A stretch of 33,675 bases of DNA from Rubrivivax sp. (GTDB taxonomy: Bacteria; Pseudomonadota; Gammaproteobacteria; Burkholderiales; Burkholderiaceae_C), in NCBI GenBank assembly GCA_030653505.1, contig JAURZK010000078.1, positions 1 through 33,675 on the forward strand, given 5' to 3'. This document shows positions 23,955 to 32,483 of the stretch, in pieces (the first letter of the stretch is position 1; each line of letters starts with the position of its first letter). A program made the translations under genes and the position numbers. The notes beneath the pieces were generated by a model. The model saw only the letters and a list, made by a program, of their open reading frames with translations. It ran no database searches and was not told the origin of the DNA.

Positions 23955-25430
23955 TCAGCCGGGTTGCGACACACCCCGGTCACGCTGCTGGGCCCGGAAC
24001 ACCCACCACATGAAGCCGCCGAGCGCCACGCCGGCCAGCACCAACCCGGCCGTGGCCGCGAACCAGTAGCCCGGCGCGCCCTGCAGCGCGGTCGGTACGC
24101 GGCCCGAGACGTTGAAGGCCAGCTGGTAACCCCCGCCCAGGCCCACACCCCACAGCGCCGCGACATAGATCAGCATCGGCACGGTGGCGATCTTGTGCGC
24201 ACGCAGCACGAAGGCGGCGATGGTCTGCGCCGCGTCGGCGGCGTGGAAGAGCGCCAGCCAGGCCACCAGCGGCAGTGCGGCGGCCAGCACGGCGGTGTCG
24301 CTGGTGTACAGGCCCAGCAACGGCTCGCGCAGCAGGTAGACACCGGCGCCCATCAGCGCGGCCAGGCCCGTGCCCACCAGCAGCCCGTGCCAGCCCAGTC
24401 GCCGGGCCTGGCGCCATTCGCCGGCACCGACGTGCTGCGCCACCAGCGTGCCGGTGGCATTGCCCAGCCCGAAGGGCACCATGAACAGCACCGACACCAG
24501 GTTGATGGCCAACTGGTGGCCGGCCACCGGCGTGGTGCCCAGCCGCGAGATGAAGAGGGCCATGAAGGTGAAGGCCGTCACCTCCACCAGGATGCCCGCG
24601 CCCATGGGCACACCCAGCTTCAGGTGGTGCAACAGCGCGCTGCGGTCGGGCGGCTGCAGGCCATGCCCCAGCAACTGGAAGCGGGCGTAGAAGGGGTCGC
24701 GCCGCAGCATCACGCCCGCCGCGATGGCCTGCGCCCACATCGCCACTGCGGTGGCCACGCCGCATCCCAACACGCCCAGGGCCGGCAGTCCCAGTGCGGG
24801 TGCACCCAGCACCAGCAGCGGCGTCAGCGGCAGCTTCAGCGCAAGGAGCACGGCCAGCTGCAGCTTCATGGCCTCCTTGGGCCGCGACACCGCGGTATTG
24901 AAGGCGCGGAAGATGGTGAACATCAGCGACGCCGGCAGCGAACAGGCCAGCGCCAGCAGGTAGCCGTGCACCCGCTCCGAGACCTCGGGGCCGGCGCGCG
25001 CCAGCAGCAGGAAGGGCTGCGGCAGCAGCAGCAGCGTGCTGCCCAGGGCACCCAGGCCCAGCGCGATGTAGACCGCCTGGTGCACCTGCCGCCCCGCCTC
25101 GACGTGGCGGCCGGCGCCGTAGAGCTGGCCGACGATGGGGGCCAGCGCCATCAACACGCCCATCAGCCCGATGAAGATGGTGATGTACGCAGCGCCGCCC
25201 ACGGCCAGCGCCGCCAGGTCGGCCGCCGAGCTGCGTGCCACGAGCAGGGTGTCCAGGGTGGCGTAGGACAGCATGGCCACCTGGCCCACCACCACGGGCC
25301 AGGCCAGCGGCAGGATGCGGCGTGTGCTGTCGGTCCAGCGGCCTGGCGCCGACGGCGCCGGCGCAGCGGTGACGCCGCGGTGCGCGCCCGCAGCCGGCGC
25401 GCCGGTCTGCGGCCCGGGGGCCGGGGTCAC
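23955..25430 (-). CDS. MATE-family multidrug/metabolite efflux transporter
   Basis: This 491-residue, 12-helix membrane transporter of the MATE (NorM-like) family uses Na+ or H+ gradients to export cationic drugs or metabolites. The first MatE repeat starts ILPLAWPVVVGQVAMLSYAT with GQLYGAGRHVEAGRQVHQA after helix 2. The second repeat begins LHHLKLGVPMGAGILVEV and has GTLVAQHVGAGEWRQARRL. The N-terminal 35 residues are Ala/Pro-rich and cytosolic. The GTG at 25430 overlaps the stop of the DUF3717-DUF1289 gene as GTGA and is chosen for that coupling; the open frame continues upstream antisense without similarity. Substrate unknown. Confidence 0.93.
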   Translation of the reverse strand: MTPAPGPQTGAPAAGAHRGVTAAPAPSAPGRWTDSTRRILPLAWPVVVGQVAMLSYATLDTLLVARSSAADLAALAVGGAAYITIFIGLMGVLMALAPIVGQLYGAGRHVEAGRQVHQAVYIALGLGALGSTLLLLPQPFLLLARAGPEVSERVHGYLLALACSLPASLMFTIFRAFNTAVSRPKEAMKLQLAVLLALKLPLTPLLVLGAPALGLPALGVLGCGVATAVAMWAQAIAAGVMLRRDPFYARFQLLGHGLQPPDRSALLHHLKLGVPMGAGILVEVTAFTFMALFISRLGTTPVAGHQLAINLVSVLFMVPFGLGNATGTLVAQHVGAGEWRQARRLGWHGLLVGTGLAALMGAGVYLLREPLLGLYTSDTAVLAAALPLVAWLALFHAADAAQTIAAFVLRAHKIATVPMLIYVAALWGVGLGGGYQLAFNVSGRVPTALQGAPGYWFAATAGLVLAGVALGGFMWWVFRAQQRDRGVSQPG

Positions 25431-25909
25431 GGGCCTTCGGCCTGCGCGTCCGAAGGCAAGGCCGGTGTGAAGATCGCGGGCGGTGGGTGGTCGGCGCCGG
25501 TGGCGAGGCGGGCGCGCTCGGCATAGCGGTTGAAGCGCCAGGCCGTGCCTTGCATCGTGATGCGGCGCCACACGCTGCGCTTCTGTGCCGGCGTGTAGGC
25601 CGGCCAGTGCTGCACCTCGTCGAAGCTGCGGCCGCAGCCTTTGCACGTCTCGTCGCCCTGGGTGGTGGAGCAGATGGCGATGCAGGGCGCGTCAGGGGTG
25701 CTGGCGTACCAGGCCAACCACGCGTCGGCGGCCTTCTTCGGCATGCTGGCCTCGTCGCACAGCGGTTCGCGGTAATAGACCATCAGCGCGTAGACCTCGG
25801 CCAGCGCGCGCACCTCGGCGCAGGCGGTGATGCCGTCGGGCGAGGGCGAACGCTCGCGCCACCAGTTGATGGCGGACTCGATGTCGGTGATGTGGATGCC
25901 GGTGGCCAT
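25427..25909 (-). CDS. DUF3717-DUF1289 fusion protein
   Basis: This 160-residue protein joins two small domains. Residues 1-65 (GIHITDIESAINWWRERSPS ... ALAEVYALMVYYREPL) match the DUF3717 pattern. Residues 74-110 are DUF1289, with the cysteine pattern PCIAICSTTQGDETCKGCGR, which probably binds metal, and the VQHW / AQKRSVWRRI helix after it. There is no signal peptide. Functions of both domains are unknown. It overlaps the MATE transporter start by 4 bases (GTGA), so the two are translated together; the link is not understood. Confidence 0.88.
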   Translation of the reverse strand: MATGIHITDIESAINWWRERSPSPDGITACAEVRALAEVYALMVYYREPLCDEASMPKKAADAWLAWYASTPDAPCIAICSTTQGDETCKGCGRSFDEVQHWPAYTPAQKRSVWRRITMQGTAWRFNRYAERARLATGADHPPPAIFTPALPSDAQAEGP

Positions 25910-26043
25910 GGGGGCGTGGAGTTTACCCAGGGGCCGGCGGCGCTGCGGTGCGCCAGACCGGCAGGGGCCGGTGCAGCCTCGGCACGCCTTGCGCGAGGCC
26001 GGTGGAACCTGCCCTCGACACCCGGGTTGAGGGGTTGATGCGG

Positions 26044-26090
26044 CATCTTGTCACGTGTGACGATGCGACAGCAGTTCAGGCGGCTGTCGC
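26044..26090 (+). promoter_or_regulatory. Two inverted repeats upstream of the PEP-CTERM gene
   Basis: GTCAC (26050-26054) and GTGAC (26057-26061) are flanked by CATC (26044-26047) and GATG (26062-26065), making an interrupted palindrome. It is directly followed by GCGACAG (26065-26071) / CTGTCGC (26084-26090), a perfect 7-bp repeat with a 12-base spacer. They lie 54-100 bases before the start and may be operators or a leader hairpin. Confidence 0.45.
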
Positions 26091-26143
26091 ACGGTGGTGT
26101 GGCGGCGTCTTGACGCTCCAGACCACCCCCAGGAGTTTCGTTG

Positions 26144-26767
26144 ATGCAGATGCAAGCCCTCTTCCGCGGCGCGTTGGCCCTGACCGCTGTCGCGACAGTC
26201 ATGGCCGCCGCCCCTGCGCACGCCGTCCTCGTCTACAGCGGCCCGGTCAGCATCGCCATTCCCGACGACATCGACGGCGTCTATGTGAACCTGGTCACCG
26301 GGGCCTCCGGGGCGACGGGAGGGTCGGCGCCTGGCTGGGACATCAATCCGTACTCGGCCTTGGCGGGGCAGTTCAACCTGTGGGGTTTCACCACCACGAC
26401 GTGGTTGTCGCCTTCGGGCGTCATCGGTGGCCCCTACCCGCTGGCTGCGGGCACCTCGATCGACGCGGCGGGCACCTTCTTCCGCCCGGGTGGCGGCACC
26501 GACGTCGGCACGCAGGTGACGCTGAACGCCGCGAACCTGTTCGGCGTGCGTTTCACCAATGAAGCCCTGGGCAACGCCATCAACTTCGGCTGGGTCGAGA
26601 TCACCTTCGGCGCCAGTGCCGCCGAACGCAGCATCACCGGCTGGGCCTACGAGAACAGCGGCGGCGCCATCCTGGCCAACGCCGTGCCCGAGCCGGGCAC
26701 CTACGCCATGATGCTGGCCGGCCTGGCCGCCATCGGCGGCCTGGTCGCCCGCCGCCGTCAGGCCTGA
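26144..26767 (+). CDS. PEP-CTERM sorting domain protein
   Basis: This 207-residue exported protein has a signal peptide in residues 1-27 (ALFRGALALTAVATVMAAAPAHA). The C-terminal 27 residues are a PEP-CTERM sorting signal: VPEPGTYAMMLAGLAAIGGL followed by VARRRQA, i.e. the PEP motif, one transmembrane helix and a basic end. Such proteins are processed by an exosortase (EpsH/XrtA) and usually belong to exopolysaccharide or floc formation. No exosortase is in this window. The middle domain is Gly/Ser/Thr-rich, probably beta-structured, without recognised motifs. I chose the ATG at 26144 (AGGAG upstream) over the adjacent in-frame TTG at 26141. It ends near a shared terminator. Confidence 0.92.
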   Translation: MQMQALFRGALALTAVATVMAAAPAHAVLVYSGPVSIAIPDDIDGVYVNLVTGASGATGGSAPGWDINPYSALAGQFNLWGFTTTTWLSPSGVIGGPYPLAAGTSIDAAGTFFRPGGGTDVGTQVTLNAANLFGVRFTNEALGNAINFGWVEITFGASAAERSITGWAYENSGGAILANAVPEPGTYAMMLAGLAAIGGLVARRRQA

Positions 26768-26774
26768 GCGCCCT

Positions 26775-26796
26775 GCCGGGCGGGCACCCGCCCGGC
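26775..26796 (+). terminator. GC-rich hairpin after the PEP-CTERM gene
   Basis: GCCGGGCGGG (26775-26784) and CCCGCCCGGC (26787-26796) pair perfectly around two bases. There is no T tract, so it may protect the 3' end rather than terminate alone. Confidence 0.5.
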
Positions 26797-26816
26797 CTTC
26801 GATGACATCTCGAAAG

Positions 26817-26854
26817 ACGGCCTGAACCCGCGTCGGTTCAGGCCGTATTGTTTT
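26817..26854. terminator. Bidirectional Rho-independent terminator
   Basis: Arms ACGGCCTGAACC (26817-26828) and GGTTCAGGCCGT (26835-26846) form a perfect 12-bp stem with a 6-base loop, followed by ATTGTTTT on the plus strand. It sits between the convergent PEP-CTERM and sulfotransferase genes. The right arm contains the sulfotransferase stop codon (26838-26840). Confidence 0.85.
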
Positions 26855-28481
26855 GCGCGGCCGCCTGCAGTGCCGCGCGTAAAGGGTCCAGCAGCGGCCC
26901 GTAGCCCGCCGCGGGGGTCGAGGTCCTCAGCATCGGCTGGCGAACCTGCAGCGCGCTCGGGGTGCGGATGGCGCGCTCGACGGTGTGGGACTGCAGGCAG
27001 CCCGCCTCGAACGGCAGGCCGCAGAAGGCCAGCAGTTCGCGGGTCTGTGTTTCGGGCTGCGCCACCAGGGCCTCGTAGTGCTGGATGCGGAAGTGGCCGG
27101 GCGCGTGCGCGGCCCAGCGGTCGCCTTCCTGTTCACAGGCCGCCCAGTACTGCGCCAGGCTGTCGAAGTCGTAGCTGAAAGCGGCCAGCCCCGGCGCGAA
27201 CAGCTGCTTGTAGCAGGACCAGCAGGTCTCCAGCGCGTCGCGGCGGCAGTCGATGATGCGCGCCTCGGGCAGCATGGCGCGGATGGCACTGGCCCACATC
27301 CAGTTGTCGGGCAGCTTGTCGGTGGCGATGGGCCGCCGGCGCCGCCACGGCGCGCTGGCGCGCAGGTAGTCCTGGCCCAGCCGGGTCCAGTCGGCGGCGC
27401 TCGCTTCGAGCGTCCAGGCCGCGTAGGGCCGGCCGCGGCGCTGCGATTCCCCTTGCAGCACCAGTTGCAGGTAGGGCAGTTCGCTCGCGCCTTCCACCTC
27501 GGAGTGCGCGGCCAGCACCTGCTCGACCAGGGTGCTGCCCGAACGCGGCAGACCGACGAGGAAGATCACCTCGCGGCCCTGTGCGGAGGCCTGCGAAGAC
27601 GGGCCTGCCGCGCCGTCGCGCAGCGCCGCCCGTTGGCGCGCGAAGGCCAGCCCGTCCCAGGGCGTGCCGGCGCGTACCGCGGCGTTGGCGCGCTGCAGCG
27701 CGGCCAACGCGCCGGCAGGGTCGCCGGCGTCTTCCAGCGCCTTGCCGAGCGCGAAGTCCAGCAGCACCCGGTCGCCGCCTGGCAGGCCGGGGGCGGCGGC
27801 GGTGCGCGCCAGTTGGGCGCGTTCGTCTTCGTCGAGCGCCACCGTCTTCAGGTCGACGAGCGTGAACCAGGCGCGCGCCGCTTCCCGCCCACTGGCGATC
27901 AGCGCCCGCGCGTCGCTCGCGGCCAACGCGCTCTGCCCCAGCGCCTTGGCGACACGGGCGCGCTGCAGCAGGCCCAGCGCCGAGGCGGGCTGCAGCCGCA
28001 GGTGCCCCTGCACCGCGCGCATCGCGCCTTCGTACAAGCCCACCTCGTCGCACTCCAGGCTGAGCTTGAGCCAGTGCTCGGCGCTGCGCGCCAGCGCGGC
28101 GGCGCGTTCCAGACTGTGTTCGGCGGCACCGACGTCACCGGAGCGTGCCTGTGCGCTGCCCAGCATGGCCCAGGCGCTGAAGTCGTCGGGTCGTGCCGCG
28201 ACGACGGCTACCAGTTGTTCAGCCGACTGCGCCCACTCGCGGGCGTCGAAGTGCCGCAGCGCCTGCCACAGGCGCACCTCCGGGTGGTCGGGGGCTTCGC
28301 GGGCGGCCAGCAGCAGCCACTGCGCGGACATCAGGCGGTCGCCGGCGGCATGCAGTTGCATCACCTTGCGCATCATGTCGGCCTGCGCCGGGTTCAGGCC
28401 ACGCAGGCGTTCGCGCAGTTCGGCAGCGGCCGGCGGCGGACGCGTCCCGGCGTTCGTGTCCCGGGGCCAGGTTTGTTTCAT
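26838..28481 (-). CDS. TPR-containing sulfotransferase
   Basis: This 547-residue protein has an N-terminal tetratricopeptide-like region and a C-terminal PAPS-dependent sulfotransferase domain. The TPR region covers residues 30-290 (e.g. HPEVRLWQALRHFDAREWAQ, DFSAWAMLGSAQARSGDVGA). The sulfotransferase part begins with the 5'-phosphosulfate loop FLVGLPRSGSTLVEQ near residue 310. The conserved TDKLPDNWMWASAIRAMLP and RIIDCRRDALETCWSCYKQL follow. It transfers a sulfuryl group from PAPS, possibly to a peptide tyrosine or a saccharide; the substrate is not predictable. The ATG at 28481 gives MKQTWPRDTNAG; the open frame runs on upstream antisense to nothing coding. Its stop codon lies inside the shared terminator stem. 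It starts 32 bases after the dehydrogenase gene, probably one transcript. Confidence 0.9.
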   Translation of the reverse strand: MKQTWPRDTNAGTRPPPAAAELRERLRGLNPAQADMMRKVMQLHAAGDRLMSAQWLLLAAREAPDHPEVRLWQALRHFDAREWAQSAEQLVAVVAARPDDFSAWAMLGSAQARSGDVGAAEHSLERAAALARSAEHWLKLSLECDEVGLYEGAMRAVQGHLRLQPASALGLLQRARVAKALGQSALAASDARALIASGREAARAWFTLVDLKTVALDEDERAQLARTAAAPGLPGGDRVLLDFALGKALEDAGDPAGALAALQRANAAVRAGTPWDGLAFARQRAALRDGAAGPSSQASAQGREVIFLVGLPRSGSTLVEQVLAAHSEVEGASELPYLQLVLQGESQRRGRPYAAWTLEASAADWTRLGQDYLRASAPWRRRRPIATDKLPDNWMWASAIRAMLPEARIIDCRRDALETCWSCYKQLFAPGLAAFSYDFDSLAQYWAACEQEGDRWAAHAPGHFRIQHYEALVAQPETQTRELLAFCGLPFEAGCLQSHTVERAIRTPSALQVRQPMLRTSTPAAGYGPLLDPLRAALQAAAQNNTA

Positions 28482-28513
28482 CGGGCGGACTCTGACAACG
28501 GTGTTCTGCGGAC

Positions 28514-30085
28514 TCACGCCGAGCGCGGCGCCGCCATGGCGCCCCGCAGTGCCTGCCGACGCAGCCCCGGGCTGACGCGGTAGCGCTCGCCGCGGTAGTG
28601 GTGGTCCAGCGTGTCGAGCAGCGCCACGACCTCGGCCACGCGCCAGCGCGCCAGGAACTCGAAGGGGCCGGCCGGGTAGTTCACACCCAGCTTCATCGCC
28701 GCGTCGGCGCCCTCGGCCGTGCACACACCCTGCAGCACGGCGTCGGCGGCTTCGTTGATCAGCATCGCCAGCGTGCGCGCCACCAACAGGCCGGGTGTGT
28801 CGGCGAGCAACAGCGGGGTGTAGCCCAGCGCCGCAAGCCACATCGGCGCCTGGCTGTGCCAGCTGGCGTCGGCCTGCTCGGCCACCGCATAGGCCAGGGC
28901 GGTGCCGGGCGCACTCGGTGGCTGCGGGCGGTCGAAGACGGCCAGCCGCGCCACACCAGTGGCCACCGACAATTCGCTGGCCGTGCGGCCGTCGGTGAGC
29001 ACCAGGCGTGCACCGTCGACCTCCACGCCCGTCCAGCCGCTGTTGCGCAGCCGTGCCGGCCCCCAGCCCTGCGCGGACAGGGCCTTCGTGGTGGCCTGCT
29101 CCAGCTGCTCGGCGATGTCGCCTTCGCCGTGCACGGTGACTTCGCGTGCCGTGGCCGGCGCACCGTGCAGCGCCACCGGCAGCGCCGTGCTGCCGTCGTC
29201 GGGGTGGCGGTAGAAACCTTGCCCGCTCTTGCGGCCCAGCAGACCGCCGACCACCATCTCGCGCTGCAGGCCGCTGGGCTGGTAGCGCCTGTCGTGGAAG
29301 TTGGCCTCGAAGACCGATTTCGTCACCGCGAAATTGGTGTCGTGGCCGATAAGGTCCATCAGCTCGCAGGGCCCCATGCGGAAGCCGGCGGCGCGCAGGC
29401 AGGCGTCCAGCACGGCGGGCGAGGCAGCCTGTTCCTGCAGCAGCGCCAGCGCCTCGGCGTAGTAGGGCCGTGCGATGCGGTTGACGATGAACCCCGGCGT
29501 GCTCGTCGCATGCACAGGCACCTTGCCCCAGGCCTGGCTCAGGTCGAATACCGCCTGGGCCACGGCGGCCTCGGTCTGCAGACCCGAGATCACCTCCACC
29601 AGCTTCATCATCGGCACGGGGTTGAAGAAGTGCATGCCGACGATGCGGCCCGGGTGCAACAGCCCGCCAGCGATGGCGGTGACCGAGATCGAACTGGTGT
29701 TGGTGGCCAGCACGCAGTCCGTATTGACAATGCCCTCGAGTTCCCGGAACAAGGCCCGCTTGGCCCCCAGGTCCTCGACGATGGCCTCGACCACCAGCGC
29801 CGCGGCGGCGGCGCGCGCCAGTGTGTCGACGGGCGTGATGCGTGCCAGCGTGGCCTTTGCCGCCGCGGCGTCGAGGCGGCCCTTGGCCACCAGGCCGTCG
29901 AAGGTGGAGGCCAGTTTCGCGTGGGCCGCTGCCGATGCGCCTTCGCGCGTGTCGTGCAGCCACACGGCATGCCCGGCCTGCGCCGCCACCTGCGCGATGC
30001 CGCTGCCCATGATGCCGGCGCCGACCACCAGCACCGGTGCACCTTGAAGTGATCGCGCGTTGCTGGCTGGGCTGGCGCTGGGCAT
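28514..30085 (-). CDS. paaH: 3-hydroxyacyl-CoA dehydrogenase, PaaH type
   Basis: This is an NAD-dependent 3-hydroxyacyl-CoA dehydrogenase of 523 residues, the long single-function form of the phenylacetate pathway (3-hydroxyadipyl-CoA to 3-oxoadipyl-CoA). The Rossmann motif VVGAGIMGSGIAQVAAQAG is at residues 20-38. Then come ATNTSSISVT, the catalytic-His stretch GMHFFNPVPMMKLVEV, and the first C-terminal domain (TPGFIVNRIARPYYAEALAL ... GPCELMDLIGHD). A Rossmann-like adjacent domain and a second C-terminal domain (GLLVARTLAMLINEAADAVL, YPAGPFEFLARW) close the protein. The ATG has GAGGAC upstream. Other paa genes are absent here, so a general beta-oxidation role is possible. Confidence 0.87.
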   Translation of the reverse strand: MPSASPASNARSLQGAPVLVVGAGIMGSGIAQVAAQAGHAVWLHDTREGASAAAHAKLASTFDGLVAKGRLDAAAAKATLARITPVDTLARAAAAALVVEAIVEDLGAKRALFRELEGIVNTDCVLATNTSSISVTAIAGGLLHPGRIVGMHFFNPVPMMKLVEVISGLQTEAAVAQAVFDLSQAWGKVPVHATSTPGFIVNRIARPYYAEALALLQEQAASPAVLDACLRAAGFRMGPCELMDLIGHDTNFAVTKSVFEANFHDRRYQPSGLQREMVVGGLLGRKSGQGFYRHPDDGSTALPVALHGAPATAREVTVHGEGDIAEQLEQATTKALSAQGWGPARLRNSGWTGVEVDGARLVLTDGRTASELSVATGVARLAVFDRPQPPSAPGTALAYAVAEQADASWHSQAPMWLAALGYTPLLLADTPGLLVARTLAMLINEAADAVLQGVCTAEGADAAMKLGVNYPAGPFEFLARWRVAEVVALLDTLDHHYRGERYRVSPGLRRQALRGAMAAPRSA

Positions 30086-30224
30086 GGCGGCTGTCCTCGT
30101 GGCGTGGCGGCACTGCGCCGGCGGGCAACAAGCTTAAGGCCTGGGCTCGCAGGTCGGTCCCGGGCCACGGCCGCGCCGGCGGTCGGGTGTCACCCCGTCC
30201 ACGCGTTCGGGCTGATGCGTGACC

Positions 30225-32339
30225 TCAGCGCCGGGCCGCGATGCGCGCGGCCAACGCCTGGCAGCCGGCGGCGTGGCTGTCGGCGCCTTCGGTGTTGCCC
30301 GGGTCGAGCATCGGCAGCAGTGCCGCCAGCGGGTTGATCAGCGCCAGCAGCAGCGCCGCGCCCACCTTGCCGGTGAGCGGGTTGCGCGCCAAGGTGACGG
30401 CCGGCGCGGAGATGGGGCCGCTGACACGCAGTGGCGTGCGCAGTGCCAGCGGGCTGAAGTCGCGCGGGGCGACGACGACGCGCAGGTCCATCGTTTCGGT
30501 GGCCAGCGACAGCGTGCCGTCCATCCAGAGCACCGAGTCGGTGGCGTCCACCACCAGCGTGCGTGGCCTCAGTACGCCAGCCTTGGCCTCGAGGTCGGCG
30601 ACGGCGCAGTTCACGGGCAGGGATTCATCGCCGCTGATCATCACGCCCAGGGTTTGTGCCAGGTCGAGCCCCGCCGCTTCGACGGCCAGGTGCGACAGCG
30701 TGCCGCCGCCCAGGCTGGTGCGCACGCTGCCCTGCAGGCTGGCCAGGATCTCGGCCGTCGACCGGCCCTGGCCCTGCAGCACCGCGCTGCCGTTCAGCTT
30801 GCCCGTCACCCACGGCGGCTCGCCTTCCTTGCGCGCCAGCCGCAACCATTGCTGCAGCAGCACGCCGGCCCAGCGCACGTCGGCCTTCCACAGCGCGGCC
30901 TCGCCGCGGCCGTCCAGCGACAGACCGCCTTTGAGCGAGCCTTGGGCGGTGCGCGCGTCGAGTTCCTTCAGTTCGAGCACGCCGTCGTTCAGCAACAGGT
31001 GGGCACGCATCGGCCGCAACGGTTCGAGCTTGGGTGTGTCGAGGTTGAGCTCGTCCAGGGCAATGCGCACGTCGGCGTCCATCACACGCAGCGCGGCGAG
31101 GTCGAAAGGCCGTGTCGGCAGCACCTTGCCACCGCCGCGCTTGGCGGCGCCGTCGACGGGCGTGCCCACGGCGGGGCCCAGGTCGGCCAGCAGCAGGCGC
31201 GGGCCGCTGAGCTGGCCCGTCAGCAGCGGTTGGCCCGGCCCGGACCGGTAGGCGAAGGTGCCGCGCACCCGGCTGCGGCCGATGGTGGCGTCGGCCACCT
31301 GTGCCAGCCACGTGGTGCCGCGGCGCTGCAATTCACCTTCAGCGATGAAGGGGGCGGTGGTGGGCAGCGTCACGCGCAGCGGGTCGCCGACGGCGGCCAG
31401 CGACGGGCCCTGCAGCTTGAAGTGGCCGTTCAGGCCGCCGCCCTCCAGCAGGCCGGTGGTGGTGCCGTCGAACGCCAGCGTGGCGCGTCCCAGCGTGGCC
31501 TTCAGCTTCAACGCCACGGCTTCGGGCGTGTCCTCGTCGGGGACGAAGGGCAGTAGGCCGCCCGACTGCAGCTCCAGCTTCAGCGGCTGGCGCTGGAAAC
31601 GGCCGCCGGCGCTGAGCGTGAAGCGCGGCGCCGCGGCGTCGGGCGCGTTGCCTTCGGCCAGCGTGAGCTTGGCCTCGACCGCCGTGCCCTGCGCGGCGTC
31701 GGTGTAGTGCAGCGTGCCGTCCGCCACGCCCAGGCGGCCGAACTGCGGCAGCGGCGCGGGGGCGGGTGACGACGCGCTCGGCGCCGGCCCGAACTGCCAC
31801 GAGGCACGGCCGTCGTCGGCGCGCTCGGCGTGCACGTCCAGGCGCGTGGCGTCCAGGCGGCGCACGCGCAATGCGGTGGTGCCGGTTTCGTCGTGCCAGG
31901 CGTCCCACAGCGCGCCCCAGCCGAGTTCGAGAGACACATCCTGCCCGTCCAGCAGATGAGGCGCCTTGCTCCAGTCGGGTGCACCGATCACCAGGCGCGA
32001 GGCCTGTACGCGCAGGCCACCCAGCACACGCAGGCTGAACGCACCGCCGTCGGGGGCCAGCGCCACTGGCCGGCCGAGGCGGCTGCCGAGCGTGTTCTCC
32101 AGTGGCGCACGCAGGAAGGCCCAGCCCGCGGCTTCGCCGAGCGCAAAGGCGGCCAGCAGCACCAAGGGCAGCGCCAGCGCCCAGCGGCGCCATGGGCGGG
32201 CCGGCGGGGTGGGCACGGCCGGTGACGGCGGCGTCTGGGGTGCCGCAGCCGCAACGGGGGTGGCAGGGGCAGGTGGGGTGTCGATGGACCATCGTGCGCT
32301 GCGCCGCGTCAGGCTGCCAGCAGCGGGTGGCCCGTACAA
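30225..32339 (-). CDS. AsmA-family protein
   Basis: This is an AsmA-like protein of up to 704 residues, a family of inner-membrane-anchored, mostly periplasmic beta-rich proteins connected with outer-membrane lipid homeostasis. A single membrane helix (WALALPLVLLAAFALGEAAG) is at about residues 52-71. The AsmA N-terminal domain follows, e.g. GRPVALAPDGGAFSLRVLGG. The C-terminal AsmA_2-type domain has LAQTLGVMISGDESLPVNCA, LWMDGTLSLATETMDL and PLRVSGPISAPAVTL. The first 41 residues are Pro/Ala-rich. The start is unsure: TTG at 32339 is the farthest, while GTG at 32216 (VPTPPARPWRRW) gives a more usual short N-tail. It is divergent from the YihY-like gene. Confidence 0.88.
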   Translation of the reverse strand: MYGPPAAGSLTRRSARWSIDTPPAPATPVAAAAPQTPPSPAVPTPPARPWRRWALALPLVLLAAFALGEAAGWAFLRAPLENTLGSRLGRPVALAPDGGAFSLRVLGGLRVQASRLVIGAPDWSKAPHLLDGQDVSLELGWGALWDAWHDETGTTALRVRRLDATRLDVHAERADDGRASWQFGPAPSASSPAPAPLPQFGRLGVADGTLHYTDAAQGTAVEAKLTLAEGNAPDAAAPRFTLSAGGRFQRQPLKLELQSGGLLPFVPDEDTPEAVALKLKATLGRATLAFDGTTTGLLEGGGLNGHFKLQGPSLAAVGDPLRVTLPTTAPFIAEGELQRRGTTWLAQVADATIGRSRVRGTFAYRSGPGQPLLTGQLSGPRLLLADLGPAVGTPVDGAAKRGGGKVLPTRPFDLAALRVMDADVRIALDELNLDTPKLEPLRPMRAHLLLNDGVLELKELDARTAQGSLKGGLSLDGRGEAALWKADVRWAGVLLQQWLRLARKEGEPPWVTGKLNGSAVLQGQGRSTAEILASLQGSVRTSLGGGTLSHLAVEAAGLDLAQTLGVMISGDESLPVNCAVADLEAKAGVLRPRTLVVDATDSVLWMDGTLSLATETMDLRVVVAPRDFSPLALRTPLRVSGPISAPAVTLARNPLTGKVGAALLLALINPLAALLPMLDPGNTEGADSHAAGCQALAARIAARR

Positions 32340-32483
32340 CTGTAGGACGACAGGCCGGCGCGGCTGCCGGCGCCCCGGTCGGCCTCATGCGTCACGTAGC
32401 GCACAGACGGCTGGCGCCCGGCCCGCCAGCATGCCGCCGTGCCGCCTTGCGCACGCCCTCCGCGAACCCTGCCGCAGGCGAAG

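Noticed and set aside
26100..26114. Sigma-54 promoter before the PEP-CTERM gene (TGGC...TTGAC)
   Set aside because: The -12 element reads AC rather than GC at the required spacing, so the consensus is not met.
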